Source: Streptomyces tardus (GTDB lineage: Bacteria; Actinomycetota; Actinomycetes; Streptomycetales; Streptomycetaceae). From it: a stretch of 64,000 nucleotides of DNA. Below, piece by piece: positions 1-7,261 of the stretch. Each line of letters starts with the position of its first letter. Position 1 is the stretch's first letter. Position numbers and translations under genes: made by a program. Location: contig NZ_JAELVF020000001.1 of assembly GCF_018101125.2 (NCBI RefSeq), positions 3,282,079 to 3,346,078 of the forward strand, read 5' to 3'. The notes below the pieces were generated by a model that was not told the DNA's origin, made no database searches, and saw only the letters and a list, made by a program, of their open reading frames with translations.

Positions 1-305
1 TGTGTCGCGTGTCCCCGCCCTGCCCGTACGCCCCGCAGGTCCCGCGTCGCGCGTTCCGCCTGTAGGTCCCGCGTCGCGCGTTCCGCCCGTACGTCCCGCG
101 TCGCGCCCGCGTGGGCGGCCCCGTGACGCGGCTCGGGCTGCCGGTCCGCGGGGGAGGCGAGTGCGTCGCGGGATCCCGTGCGCCACCCGGTGCGGGTGCC
201 GTGAACTCGGGTGCGCCGACGCCTGTTCCGCCCGCCCGTTCGGCCCGTGCGGGCCGGGTCGCGCGGGCCGCGCGCACCCGTCGCGGATGGGTACCCTTGG
301 TTCGT
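1..305. other. gene-less stretch with 27-bp tandem repeat
   Basis: No convincing gene is visible upstream of the DUF3039 start. Positions 38-107 hold a tandem repeat with a 27-bp period (units beginning at 38, 65 and a partial one at 92) built on the core GGTCCCGCGTCGCGCG; a decayed unit may precede it. The open frames across it are arginine/proline-rich and look like GC-driven shadows. The promoter of the DUF3039 gene presumably lies near the right end. Confidence 0.5.
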
Positions 306-596
306 ATGAGCACTCTTGAGCCCGACCGCGGAACGGGTACCGGCACGCTCGTCGAGCCGACTCCGCAGACGTCGCACGGCGACGGCGATCACGAGCGGTA
401 TGCGCACTACGTCCAGAAGGAAAAGATCATGTCCAGCGCGCTCGACGGCAGCCCTGTCGTCGCGCTCTGCGGCAAGGTGTGGGTCCCGGGTCGCGACCCG
501 AAGAAGTACCCGGTGTGCCCCATGTGCAAGGAGATCTACGAGTCCATGACCTCCGGGGGCGGGGACAAGGGCGGCAAGGGCGACGGCAAGAAGTAG
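306..596 (+). CDS. DUF3039 domain-containing protein
   Basis: A 96-aa protein of the actinobacterial DUF3039 family; its function is unknown. The N-terminal 40 residues are polar and acidic. The conserved core then carries a Cys (ALCGK) followed by a zinc-ribbon-like CPMC pair (VCPMCKEIYE), so metal binding is plausible but not shown. The C-terminus is a Gly/Lys tail (GGGDKGGKGDGKK). I chose ATG 306 because it begins the conserved acidic N-terminus; the longer upstream frame is low-complexity. A strong hairpin follows at 639-681, so the gene is probably monocistronic. Confidence 0.85.
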   Translation: MSTLEPDRGTGTGTLVEPTPQTSHGDGDHERYAHYVQKEKIMSSALDGSPVVALCGKVWVPGRDPKKYPVCPMCKEIYESMTSGGGDKGGKGDGKK

Positions 597-638
597 CCGC
601 CGCGGGCGGCGCCGCCGATACGCTGTTGCGCAGGGCCC

Positions 639-681
639 GGCCTGCCCCCGACGCGCTGTTGAGGCGCGCCGGGGGCAGGCC
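639..681 (+). terminator. hairpin terminator after the DUF3039 gene
   Basis: Perfect 12-bp inverted repeat: GGCCTGCCCCCG at 639-650 pairs with 670-681, with further pairing inside the loop, followed by CTTTG. It sits 43 bp after the DUF3039 stop and before the next start at 727. This is the typical Streptomyces factor-independent shape without a long U-tract. Confidence 0.7.
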
Positions 682-726
682 TTTGCGCCCGGGCAGTGGC
701 AGCCGAAGCGCGAGCAGAGCGGGGGC

Positions 727-1956
727 GTGGTGCACGACGGTGTGGACGGAGTCGATCCCGACGGCCGGGACCGGATCGAGCTGGTGCAGCGCCTGTGCGA
801 GTCCGGCCGCCTCGACGAGGCGCACGCCCTGCTCGACGACGACTGGGTGCGGGCCGTCGGCAGCCTCGGCTATCTGCTGCGGGCCTACGTCCACGCGCTG
901 CGCGGCTCCCGGGCGGAGAGTCGGGAGGCGACCGACTGGGCGCTGCTGCATCTGGACGGTGATCCGGTCGATCAGCTCTGCCTGGCGGGACAGGTGCTGC
1001 TGGCTCTCGGCGACGAGCACCGCGCGCTGACGATCGGCCGTCGCGCACTGGCCGCCGACCCGCACGACTGGCGGCCCCGCGTCCTGCTGGCCGACGCCTA
1101 CCGGGAGTTGGACCGTATCCAGGAGAGCGTGACACTCGCCCGGCACGCCGTGGACCTCGCGCCCGAGGAGGTGGAGGCCCAGCTCGCGCTGGCCCGTTCG
1201 CTGAGTCTGCGGCATGCGCTGCCGGGCCAGCGGCGCCGCGCGCTGACCTCCGAGCGCGACCGCGCCTGGGCCCGGGCCGCCGAACTCGGCGCCGACGAGG
1301 CGGCGTTGGCCGGGGCCAGGCCGCCCTGGTGGCGCCGGTTCCGCTGGCTGCCCGTGGTGGTGATCTTCCTCGGCCTGCAAGTGGTCGCCGGTATCGACTG
1401 GCGGCTGGCGATCGGCGTGCTCTGCGCGATGTTGATCGCTCTGATCGGTCTGTGGTGGGTCTCCGTGCTGCGGGTCGGCGCGCGGCCCGCGGACCGGGTG
1501 CAGGCGGCCAGGGCCGCGACCAGGGCAGAGCTGCTCGGCCACCCGGGCCAGGCCCGGGTGGTGGAGCTGGCGGTCGCAGTGGTGCTCCCGCTGGTGCCCC
1601 TCTTCACCACCGGTTTCGTGGCCGCAGCCGCCGCGGACGGGCAGCCCTGGCCAGCGCTCGCGGCGCTCTGCGCCGGGCTCGGCGCCGCTGCCGCGGTGCT
1701 CGGCGGCGGACTGCTGGTGCGCTGGTGGTACGGGGAGCGGGTGTGGCGCGAGCGGCTGCTGCACAGCCCGTACGTGGAACGGCGGCTGGCGCTGGTCCTG
1801 GTGCTGTCCGGGGGCACGGTGGCGATGGTGCTCGGCGGGGTGGGCGGAGGCTGGTGGGACGCGGTGTTCCTGGCCCATCTGCTGTTCGTCGTGGTCGGCT
1901 CGGTCCGCGGCGTCTGGCGGCTGGCGGTGGAGCGGAGCAGCCGCGTGGCGGGCTGA
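727..1956 (+). CDS. tetratricopeptide-repeat membrane protein
   Basis: A 409-aa protein of unknown role. Residues 1-165 form helical TPR-like repeats (for example LVQRLCESGRLDEAHALL, then a DPHDWRPRVLLADAYREL repeat). The C-terminal half has about six hydrophobic segments, starting after WWRRFRW near residue 205. This suggests a cytoplasmic protein-interaction module on a membrane anchor. Two adjacent GTG codons (727 and 730) could start it; I took the first. The gene stands alone between the terminator of DUF3039 and the small DUF6126 gene. Confidence 0.8.
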   Translation: MVHDGVDGVDPDGRDRIELVQRLCESGRLDEAHALLDDDWVRAVGSLGYLLRAYVHALRGSRAESREATDWALLHLDGDPVDQLCLAGQVLLALGDEHRALTIGRRALAADPHDWRPRVLLADAYRELDRIQESVTLARHAVDLAPEEVEAQLALARSLSLRHALPGQRRRALTSERDRAWARAAELGADEAALAGARPPWWRRFRWLPVVVIFLGLQVVAGIDWRLAIGVLCAMLIALIGLWWVSVLRVGARPADRVQAARAATRAELLGHPGQARVVELAVAVVLPLVPLFTTGFVAAAAADGQPWPALAALCAGLGAAAAVLGGGLLVRWWYGERVWRERLLHSPYVERRLALVLVLSGGTVAMVLGGVGGGWWDAVFLAHLLFVVVGSVRGVWRLAVERSSRVAG

Positions 1957-1994
1957 GCCCGTGGCGCCGGCGGTAGCGGCGGCGTGCGGACGGC

Positions 1995-2036
1995 GGGGCG
2001 TACCCGGTCGGGTCCGGGGCGTACCCGGTCGGGTCC
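1995..2036. repeat. 21-bp perfect tandem duplication
   Basis: The unit GGGGCGTACCCGGTCGGGTCC occurs twice back to back (1995-2015 and 2016-2036) in the spacer between the TPR gene and the small membrane protein. Its function is unknown. It may be a slippage product or may influence the promoter of the 45-aa gene. Confidence 0.8.
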
Positions 2037-2128
2037 GGCCGTTGGCAGTGCCGGGGCCCGGTGCGGAGGCGGTGCGCGCTGTGGGACCGTGGTGGCTGAC
2101 CTGCCGGGTCGGCGAAGGGACAGGGACG

Positions 2129-2266
2129 ATGAGCGGTCGGGCGGCTTCGGAGAGCTGGAAGGAGCGCAGCGTCTGGCTGCGTGTCTTCATCTACGTCTTC
2201 GCGACGCACCTCTTCGCCGGTTTTGTGATGCTGCTGTTCTTCGTCGGGGACCACGCGCAGAAGTGA
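2129..2266 (+). CDS. small membrane protein, DUF6126 family
   Basis: A 45-aa protein beginning MSGRAASESWKERSVW, followed by one transmembrane helix (about residues 16-40, VWLRVFIYVFATHLF onwards). This matches the streptomycete DUF6126 family of tiny hydrophobic proteins; function unknown. The start at ATG 2129 follows the purine-rich stretch GAAGGGACAGGGACG. The longer upstream frame is Arg/Gly-rich and was not used. Confidence 0.7.
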   Translation: MSGRAASESWKERSVWLRVFIYVFATHLFAGFVMLLFFVGDHAQK

Positions 2267-2304
2267 CCTCCCGGCGGCGCCGGAAACAGGTTTGAGCTGC
2301 CGAT

Positions 2305-2320
2305 ATTGGTATAGACCTTG
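2305..2320. promoter_or_regulatory. dre-like operator (DasR) upstream of GH20 gene
   Basis: ATTGGTATAGACCTTG lies 36 bp upstream of the hexosaminidase start. It keeps the TGGT-N-TAGACC core of the DasR-responsive element (ACTGGTCTAGACCACT type). DasR is the GntR-family GlcNAc repressor of streptomycetes. The match and the gene (GlcNAc release) agree, so regulation by DasR is inferred. Confidence 0.7.
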
Positions 2321-2355
2321 TGTCGCGGAGAGGGCCCCCGTAGCCTTCGACGACC

Positions 2356-4032
2356 ATGGACTCCTCTTCGCTGTCAGGTGCGTCCGAGACCCCTCTCAGC
2401 CCTTCACCACTGATCCCCGCTCCCGTCGCCGTCCGCCCCGCCGAGGGCGCCCTGCGGCTCGACGCCGACACTGCCCTGGCCGCAGCCGCCGGCACCGAAG
2501 GCGTCGCGCGCTGGCTCCGTACGACACTGGGCGCGGCCACCGGTTGGCCGCTGCTCCCGGACGGGCCCGGCCCGGTCGTCCGCCTGGAGCTCGACAGTCA
2601 ACTCGCCGCAGAGGCCCACCGGTTGACCGTCGACGAGTCCGGGGTGCGCCTGGTCGGCGGCAGCGCCGCGGGCGTCTTCTGGGCCGCCCAGACCCTGCGT
2701 CAGCTCCTCGGTCCGGTCGCCCACCGCCGGGCGCCGCTGCCCGGCGCGCAGACCGACCCGCTGCCCCACGGCAGCATCGAGGACGAGCCCCGTTTCGGCT
2801 GGCGCGGTTTCATGCTCGACGTCTCCCGGCACTTCATGCCCAAGGACGGCGTGCTGCGGTACATCGACCTGCTCGCCGCGCACAAGCTGAACGTGCTGCA
2901 TCTGCACCTCACCGACGACCAGGGCTGGCGGGTGGAGATCAAGCGCTACCCGCGGCTCACCGAGGTCGGCGGCTGGCGACCCGGCACCCGGGTCGGCCAC
3001 CGGGCCTCCGGGCTGTGGGACGAGCGCCGCCACGGCGGGTGCTACACCCAGGACGACATCCGCGAGATCGTCGCCTACGCGGCCGAGCGGCACATCACGG
3101 TAGTGCCCGAGATCGAGGTTCCGGGCCACTCGCAGGCCGCCATCGCCGCCTACCCCGAACTGGGCAACACCGACGCGGTGGACACCGGCGCGCTCGACGT
3201 CTGGACGGACTGGGGCATCAGCGCCAACGTGCTCGCCCCCACCGACGAGGTGCTGCACTTCTACGAGAACGTGCTCACCGAGATCCTGGAGCTCTTCCCC
3301 GGCGAGTTCGTGCATCTCGGCGGGGACGAGTGCCCCAAGGAACAGTGGCAGGCGTCGCAGACCGCCAAGCAGCGCATCGTCGACCTCGATCTCGCGGACG
3401 AGGAGGAGTTGCAGACCTGGTTCATCCGGCACTTCGACCGCTGGCTGGCCGAGCGGGGGCGCAGGCTCATCGGCTGGGACGAGATCCTCTCCGGCGGCGG
3501 CCTGGCGACGGACGGCCGCGGGTTGGGGCCCGGCGCGGCCGTCACCTCCTGGCGCGGCTACGCGGGCGGTGTGGCGGCGGCGCGCTCCGGCAGGGACGTC
3601 GTGATCTGCCCCGAGCAGCACGTCTACCTGGACCACCGGCAGGCCGCGGGCGAGGACGAGCCGGTACCCATCGGCTTCGTCCGCACGCTGCGCGACGTCT
3701 ACGAATTCGAGCCGCTGCCGCCGGAGTTGGCCGGTACGGACGCCGAGGGGCGGGTGCTCGGCGCGCAGGCGAACCTGTGGACCGAGGTCGCGGAGAGCCG
3801 TCAACGTGTGGACTACCAGGCGTTCCCCCGGCTCGCCGCGTTCGCGGAGGTGGTCTGGAGCGGTCGGGAGCACCGGAGTTGGCCGGATTTCGAGGGTCGG
3901 ATGGTGCGCGGGCACTACGCGCGACTGGACGCCATGGGCATCGACTACCGGCCGCCGGGCGGTCCCAGGCCCTGGCAGCAGCGCCCCGGTGTGCTCGGAC
4001 GTCCGATCGACGGAGTCCCCCCGATCGTGTGA
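2356..4032 (+). CDS. beta-N-acetylhexosaminidase (GH20)
   Basis: A 558-aa family 20 glycoside hydrolase that removes terminal GlcNAc/GalNAc from chito-oligosaccharides by substrate-assisted catalysis. An N-terminal GH20b domain (about 20-150) precedes the catalytic barrel: WRGFMLDVSRHFMPKD, HLHLTDDQGWR, PEIEVPGHSQAA, then HLGGDECPK with the Asp324-Glu325 pair that orients the acetamido group and donates the proton. C-terminal NLWTEV is also family-typical. No clear signal peptide is seen, so it may be cytoplasmic or exported unconventionally. No strong Shine-Dalgarno precedes ATG 2356. A dre-like site immediately upstream suggests GlcNAc/DasR control. Confidence 0.93.
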   Translation: MDSSSLSGASETPLSPSPLIPAPVAVRPAEGALRLDADTALAAAAGTEGVARWLRTTLGAATGWPLLPDGPGPVVRLELDSQLAAEAHRLTVDESGVRLVGGSAAGVFWAAQTLRQLLGPVAHRRAPLPGAQTDPLPHGSIEDEPRFGWRGFMLDVSRHFMPKDGVLRYIDLLAAHKLNVLHLHLTDDQGWRVEIKRYPRLTEVGGWRPGTRVGHRASGLWDERRHGGCYTQDDIREIVAYAAERHITVVPEIEVPGHSQAAIAAYPELGNTDAVDTGALDVWTDWGISANVLAPTDEVLHFYENVLTEILELFPGEFVHLGGDECPKEQWQASQTAKQRIVDLDLADEEELQTWFIRHFDRWLAERGRRLIGWDEILSGGGLATDGRGLGPGAAVTSWRGYAGGVAAARSGRDVVICPEQHVYLDHRQAAGEDEPVPIGFVRTLRDVYEFEPLPPELAGTDAEGRVLGAQANLWTEVAESRQRVDYQAFPRLAAFAEVVWSGREHRSWPDFEGRMVRGHYARLDAMGIDYRPPGGPRPWQQRPGVLGRPIDGVPPIV

Positions 4033-4410
4033 GCGGGCGCTGTTGGGCGCCCGGCCGACCCCGGCGGCTGGAAGCGTGGCTTTCGGTCGCCGAGGTCCGG
4101 CGACGGGGAATCGGACCCTCCTGCGAAGCGGGTCCGGCCGTCCCCGGGGCGGCGCTTCGAGAAGTGTCCGAGAGGCACCGGGCGGCAGCGCGGGGCTCCG
4201 GCGATGCGACCCAGGTGACGATTCGGGCAAATCGTACCCATCGTGGTCTTTCCCAACTCCCTTGGGGCTGCGCGCGGATCGGCGGAGCGCCGGACAACGG
4301 CGCCCCTCGCGTCGCGCGGCCCCGGAGTTGTGCCAGAGTTGCCACCTCCAGCCTCTGAGCACGTACCGTACGGCTGAGTAAGCCGGGCAGCCGGGGAAGG
4401 GGCAGCTGGA
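4033..4410. other. gene-less stretch between GH20 and the Mo-hydroxylase operon
   Basis: About 378 bp with no convincing gene on either strand; long frames here are shadows. Base composition drops around 4205-4250 (ATTCGGGCAAATCGTACC). The promoter of the following operon probably lies here. The RBS of the next gene (GGAAGGGG) is at its right edge. Confidence 0.5.
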
Positions 4411-5340
4411 TTGAGCACGCACGCGCCGCATGCGCCACACAGCCCAGGGCTCAGGCGGTCCGTCGTCCTGCCCGCCACGCTCGACGAGGCGGTGGCCGCG
4501 CTCACCGAGATGCCTGCGGCCGTACCCGTCGCGGGCGGCACGGACCTGATGGTCTCGGTCAACTCCGGCCGGCTGCGGCCCGCCGGACTGGTCAGCCTGG
4601 CCCGCATCAGCGAACTCCGCGGCTGGGAGTACCAGGACGGCCACGGCCTGCTGGGCGCCGGACTCACCCACGCCCGGATGGGCCGACCCGACTTCGCCGC
4701 CCTCTTCCCTGCGCTCGCCGCCGCCGCCCGCGCCGCCGGACCGCCCCAGATCCGCAACGCCGGGACCCTCGGCGGGAACGTCGTCACCGCCGCCCCCACC
4801 GGCGACACTCTGCCCGTACTGGCCGCGCTCGAAGCGGTGTTGGTCATCGCCGGCAGCGAGGGCGCCCGTCGCGAGGTGCCGGTCAGCCATCTCCTCGCCG
4901 GCATGGAGATGCTCCGGCCCGGCGAGGTGATCGGTCATCTGCGGGTCCCGCTGCTGCACGCACCGCAGTCCTTCCTCAAGGCCACCGCGCGCACCGGCCC
5001 GAGCCGCGCGCAGGCCTCCGCGGCCGTGGTCCTCGACCCGGCCAGACGCGGGGTGCGGTGCGCGATCGGCGCGGTGGCGCCGATGCCGCTGCGCCCGCTG
5101 GAGGCAGAGCAGTGGGTGGCCTCGCTGATCGACTGGTCGGTGGTGATGGACAAGGGCGCCAGCGCGCTCGCACCCGAGGCGCTCGAGGCGTTCGGGCAGT
5201 ACGTCGCGATGGCCTGCATCCCCGACCCGGAGCCCACCGTGGACGGGGAGGCGGCCGTCGAACTTCCGCCCGCCGCGCTGCATCTGCGGCGTACCGTGGC
5301 GGCACTGGCTCGCCGGGCACTGGGGAGGGCTCTCGCATGA
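4411..5340 (+). CDS. FAD-binding subunit, xanthine dehydrogenase family
   Basis: A 309-aa medium (FAD) subunit of a molybdenum hydroxylase. It passes electrons from the 2Fe-2S subunit to FAD and then to an acceptor. Family motifs are VPVAGGTDLM for FAD binding near residue 42 and the second FAD motif IRNAGTLGGNVVTAAP near residue 120; the C-terminal CO-dehydrogenase flavoprotein domain follows. The start is TTG 4411, about 10 nt after GGAAGGGG. The gene overlaps the 2Fe-2S gene by ATGA (5337-5340), so the three subunits are translationally coupled. Confidence 0.88.
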   Translation: MSTHAPHAPHSPGLRRSVVLPATLDEAVAALTEMPAAVPVAGGTDLMVSVNSGRLRPAGLVSLARISELRGWEYQDGHGLLGAGLTHARMGRPDFAALFPALAAAARAAGPPQIRNAGTLGGNVVTAAPTGDTLPVLAALEAVLVIAGSEGARREVPVSHLLAGMEMLRPGEVIGHLRVPLLHAPQSFLKATARTGPSRAQASAAVVLDPARRGVRCAIGAVAPMPLRPLEAEQWVASLIDWSVVMDKGASALAPEALEAFGQYVAMACIPDPEPTVDGEAAVELPPAALHLRRTVAALARRALGRALA

Positions 5341-5745
5341 GCGATGACCAGCAGCGGTGGCGTACGTCCGAGGATCCGCACAGCGTGCCGCCGGCCGGCG
5401 GCTGGGGCGGGGAGTACGACGCGGACGCCACCGCCTTCGTTCAACTGCCGACCGAACTGCCGCCCGTCGGCGGTGGCGGGGCCGGCGAGTACGACCCGCT
5501 GGCCGCGCCGCTCGCCGCGCCCGGCACCGGAGCCGGCTGGGAGCCGCCGGCCATTCCGCCGATGACACCGGCCGCGTCCACCGACCCGACGGCGACCGGC
5601 CAGTGGACGATGCCGTTCGCGCCGGTGGGGGAGCAGTACCCGGCTGTCGACCAGACCCCGGACCGCACGCGGGCGAACGACCACACCGCGCTCGGCCAGG
5701 GCGCTGCCGCCGCGCTCGCGGGCGCCCACGAGGCACGTACGCCCC
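5337..5745 (+). pseudogene. N-terminal part of the 2Fe-2S subunit gene, cut off by a fold-back insertion
   Basis: The frame starts at ATG 5337, overlapping the FAD-subunit stop. It encodes a Pro/Gly/Thr-rich acidic N-terminus (MSDDQQRW, GGWGGEYDADATAFVQLP) in the +0 frame. At 5746 the sequence turns into copies of its own flanks and the frame becomes nonsense. The rest of the protein resumes at 6135 in another frame. Joining 5745 to 6135 gives one 1536-nt ORF (511 aa), reading ARTP then RGNGTGHG. I treat 5337-7261 minus 5746-6134 as the real gene. Confidence 0.75.
5387..5473 (+). repeat. 87-bp source copy of a local direct/inverted repeat
   Basis: This 87-bp coding segment reappears exactly at 5799-5885 in direct orientation, and its 5395-5455 part reappears inverted at 5746-5806. 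It encodes GGWGGEYDADATAFVQLPTE in the N-terminus of the 2Fe-2S protein. The extra copies form the left part of the insertion that breaks the gene. Confidence 0.9.
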
Positions 5746-5867
5746 TCGGTCGGCAGTTGAACGAAGGCGGTGGCGTCCGCGTCGTACTCCCCGCCCCAGC
5801 CGCCGGCCGGCGGCTGGGGCGGGGAGTACGACGCGGACGCCACCGCCTTCGTTCAACTGCCGACCGA
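5746..5867. repeat. perfect palindrome 1 (61-bp arms)
   Basis: Arms 5746-5806 and 5807-5867 are perfect reverse complements with no spacer (centre 5806/5807). The left arm begins exactly where the frame of the 2Fe-2S gene is lost. The arms are copies of 5395-5455. A spacerless palindrome of this size is unusual in a chromosome and common in assembly fold-backs. Confidence 0.92.
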
Positions 5868-5891
5868 ACTGCCGCCCGTCGGCGGCCGACT

Positions 5892-6377
5892 CCGATTCCG
5901 CGGTGGAGTCGGCCGCGGCGGTGTCGGTCGCGGCGCGCGGCGGCGGGACCTGGGAGGCGGCGGCGTTCTCGCCGGACTGCTCCGGGCCCGGGCCCTGCAC
6001 GGCCGGCTGCTCCGGCGCACTACCGTTCGCGGGCCCGGCCGGGTACTCCGCCGACGGTCCGACCCCGTGGTCGGTGCCGTACTCGGCCTCGTACTCCGTG
6101 CCGTAGTCGGCGCCGTGGCCGGTGCCGTTCCCCCGGGGGAACGGCACCGGCCACGGCGCCGACTACGGCACGGAGTACGAGGCCGAGTACGGCACCGACC
6201 ACGGGGTCGGACCGTCGGCGGAGTACCCGGCCGGGCCCGCGAACGGTAGTGCGCCGGAGCAGCCGGCCGTGCAGGGCCCGGGCCCGGAGCAGTCCGGCGA
6301 GAACGCCGCCGCCTCCCAGGTCCCGCCGCCGCGCGCCGCGACCGACACCGCCGCGGCCGACTCCACCGCGGAATCGG
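5892..6377. repeat. perfect palindrome 2 (243-bp arms)
   Basis: Arms 5892-6134 and 6135-6377 are exact reverse complements, centred on CCCCCGGGGG with no spacer. Further left, 5873-5902 matches the complement of about 6458-6487, skipping about 80 bp between two copies of GCGGAATCGG. The right arm is the genuine coding sequence; the left arm is the surplus copy. Nearly 500 bp of spacerless palindrome would be expected to be unstable in vivo. Confidence 0.92.
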
Positions 6378-7261
6378 CCGCCGAGCCGGGCCGGGGCCCC
6401 GAGCCCGGGGACCCCGACCCGGACCGCGCCGCCGAGCCGGCAGAGCCGGCGGCGGACGCGGAATCGGAGTCGGCCGCCGACGGGCAGCCGGCCGAGGACT
6501 CCGAACACCCGCTGGAGTCCTACGTTCTGCACGTCAACGGCGCGGACCGGCCGGTGGCCGACGCGTGGATCGGGGAGTCGCTGCTCTACGTGCTGCGCGA
6601 GCGCCTCGGCCTCGCGGGTGCCAAGGACGGCTGCTCGCAGGGCGAGTGCGGCGCCTGCTCCGTACAGGTCGACGGGCGGCTGGTCGCCTCGTGCCTGGTG
6701 CCCGCGATCACCGCGGCGGAGTCGGAGGTCCGTACGGTCGAGGGTCTGGCAAGGGACGGCGAACCCTCCGACGTGCAGCGGGCGTTGGCCGAACGCGCCG
6801 GCGCGCACTGCGGCTTCTGCGTACCCGGCATGGCGATGACGGTGCACGATCTGCTCGCCGGCAACCACAACCCCAACGACCTCGAGGTCCGGCAGGCGCT
6901 GTGCGGCAACCTGTGCCGCTGCTCGGGCTACCGGGGGGTGCTGGAGGCGGTCCGCGAGGTCTCCGAGTCCCGCGCCGCCAAGCTCGCGGAGCAGCAGAAC
7001 CAGCACCAGCAGCACCAGCACCAGAGCCAGCAGCACCAGAGCCACCAGAGCCAGAGCCGGAACCAGCAGTCCGCACAGAACGCGCCCGTCCCGCAGCAGT
7101 CGCAGGGCCCGCACCAGGAACACCGGCACCAGCCGCACACCGGGCAGCAGAGCGCGGTCCACCCCGGCCGCGGCCCGGCCGACGTCCCGCGCGGCGCCGA
7201 GCCGGAACCGCACGGGGTGCCGCAGCAGTCCAGGACCGAGGAGCCCGGAGGCGCGCCGTGA
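6122..7261 (+). CDS. 2Fe-2S iron-sulfur subunit, xanthine dehydrogenase family (intact C-terminal part)
   Basis: This frame carries the complete small subunit that relays electrons from Mo to FAD. An acidic Ala/Pro/Glu-rich linker precedes the plant-type ferredoxin domain with CSQGECGACS and the fourth Cys in LVASC. The helical [2Fe-2S] domain follows, with HCGFC and LCRCSGY. After it comes an odd low-complexity Gln/His/Ser tail of about 40 residues (6990-7080) and a Pro/Glu-rich end. The apparent start at 6122 lies inside palindrome 2; the real start is probably ATG 5337. The stop overlaps the Mo-subunit start by GTGA (7258-7261). Confidence 0.85.
   Translation: MPFPRGNGTGHGADYGTEYEAEYGTDHGVGPSAEYPAGPANGSAPEQPAVQGPGPEQSGENAAASQVPPPRAATDTAAADSTAESAAEPGRGPEPGDPDPDRAAEPAEPAADAESESAADGQPAEDSEHPLESYVLHVNGADRPVADAWIGESLLYVLRERLGLAGAKDGCSQGECGACSVQVDGRLVASCLVPAITAAESEVRTVEGLARDGEPSDVQRALAERAGAHCGFCVPGMAMTVHDLLAGNHNPNDLEVRQALCGNLCRCSGYRGVLEAVREVSESRAAKLAEQQNQHQQHQHQSQQHQSHQSQSRNQQSAQNAPVPQQSQGPHQEHRHQPHTGQQSAVHPGRGPADVPRGAEPEPHGVPQQSRTEEPGGAP

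Noticed and set aside
2404..6147. Very long minus-strand open frame (over 1200 codons)
   Set aside because: It is antisense to GH20 and the FAD subunit, has no recognisable domain, and its 5' end only mirrors palindrome 2. High GC gives such shadows.
5058..6839. Single long plus-strand ORF through both palindromes
   Set aside because: After 5745 the frame reads copies in the wrong frame (Arg-rich nonsense), whereas the Fe-S motifs are in another frame.
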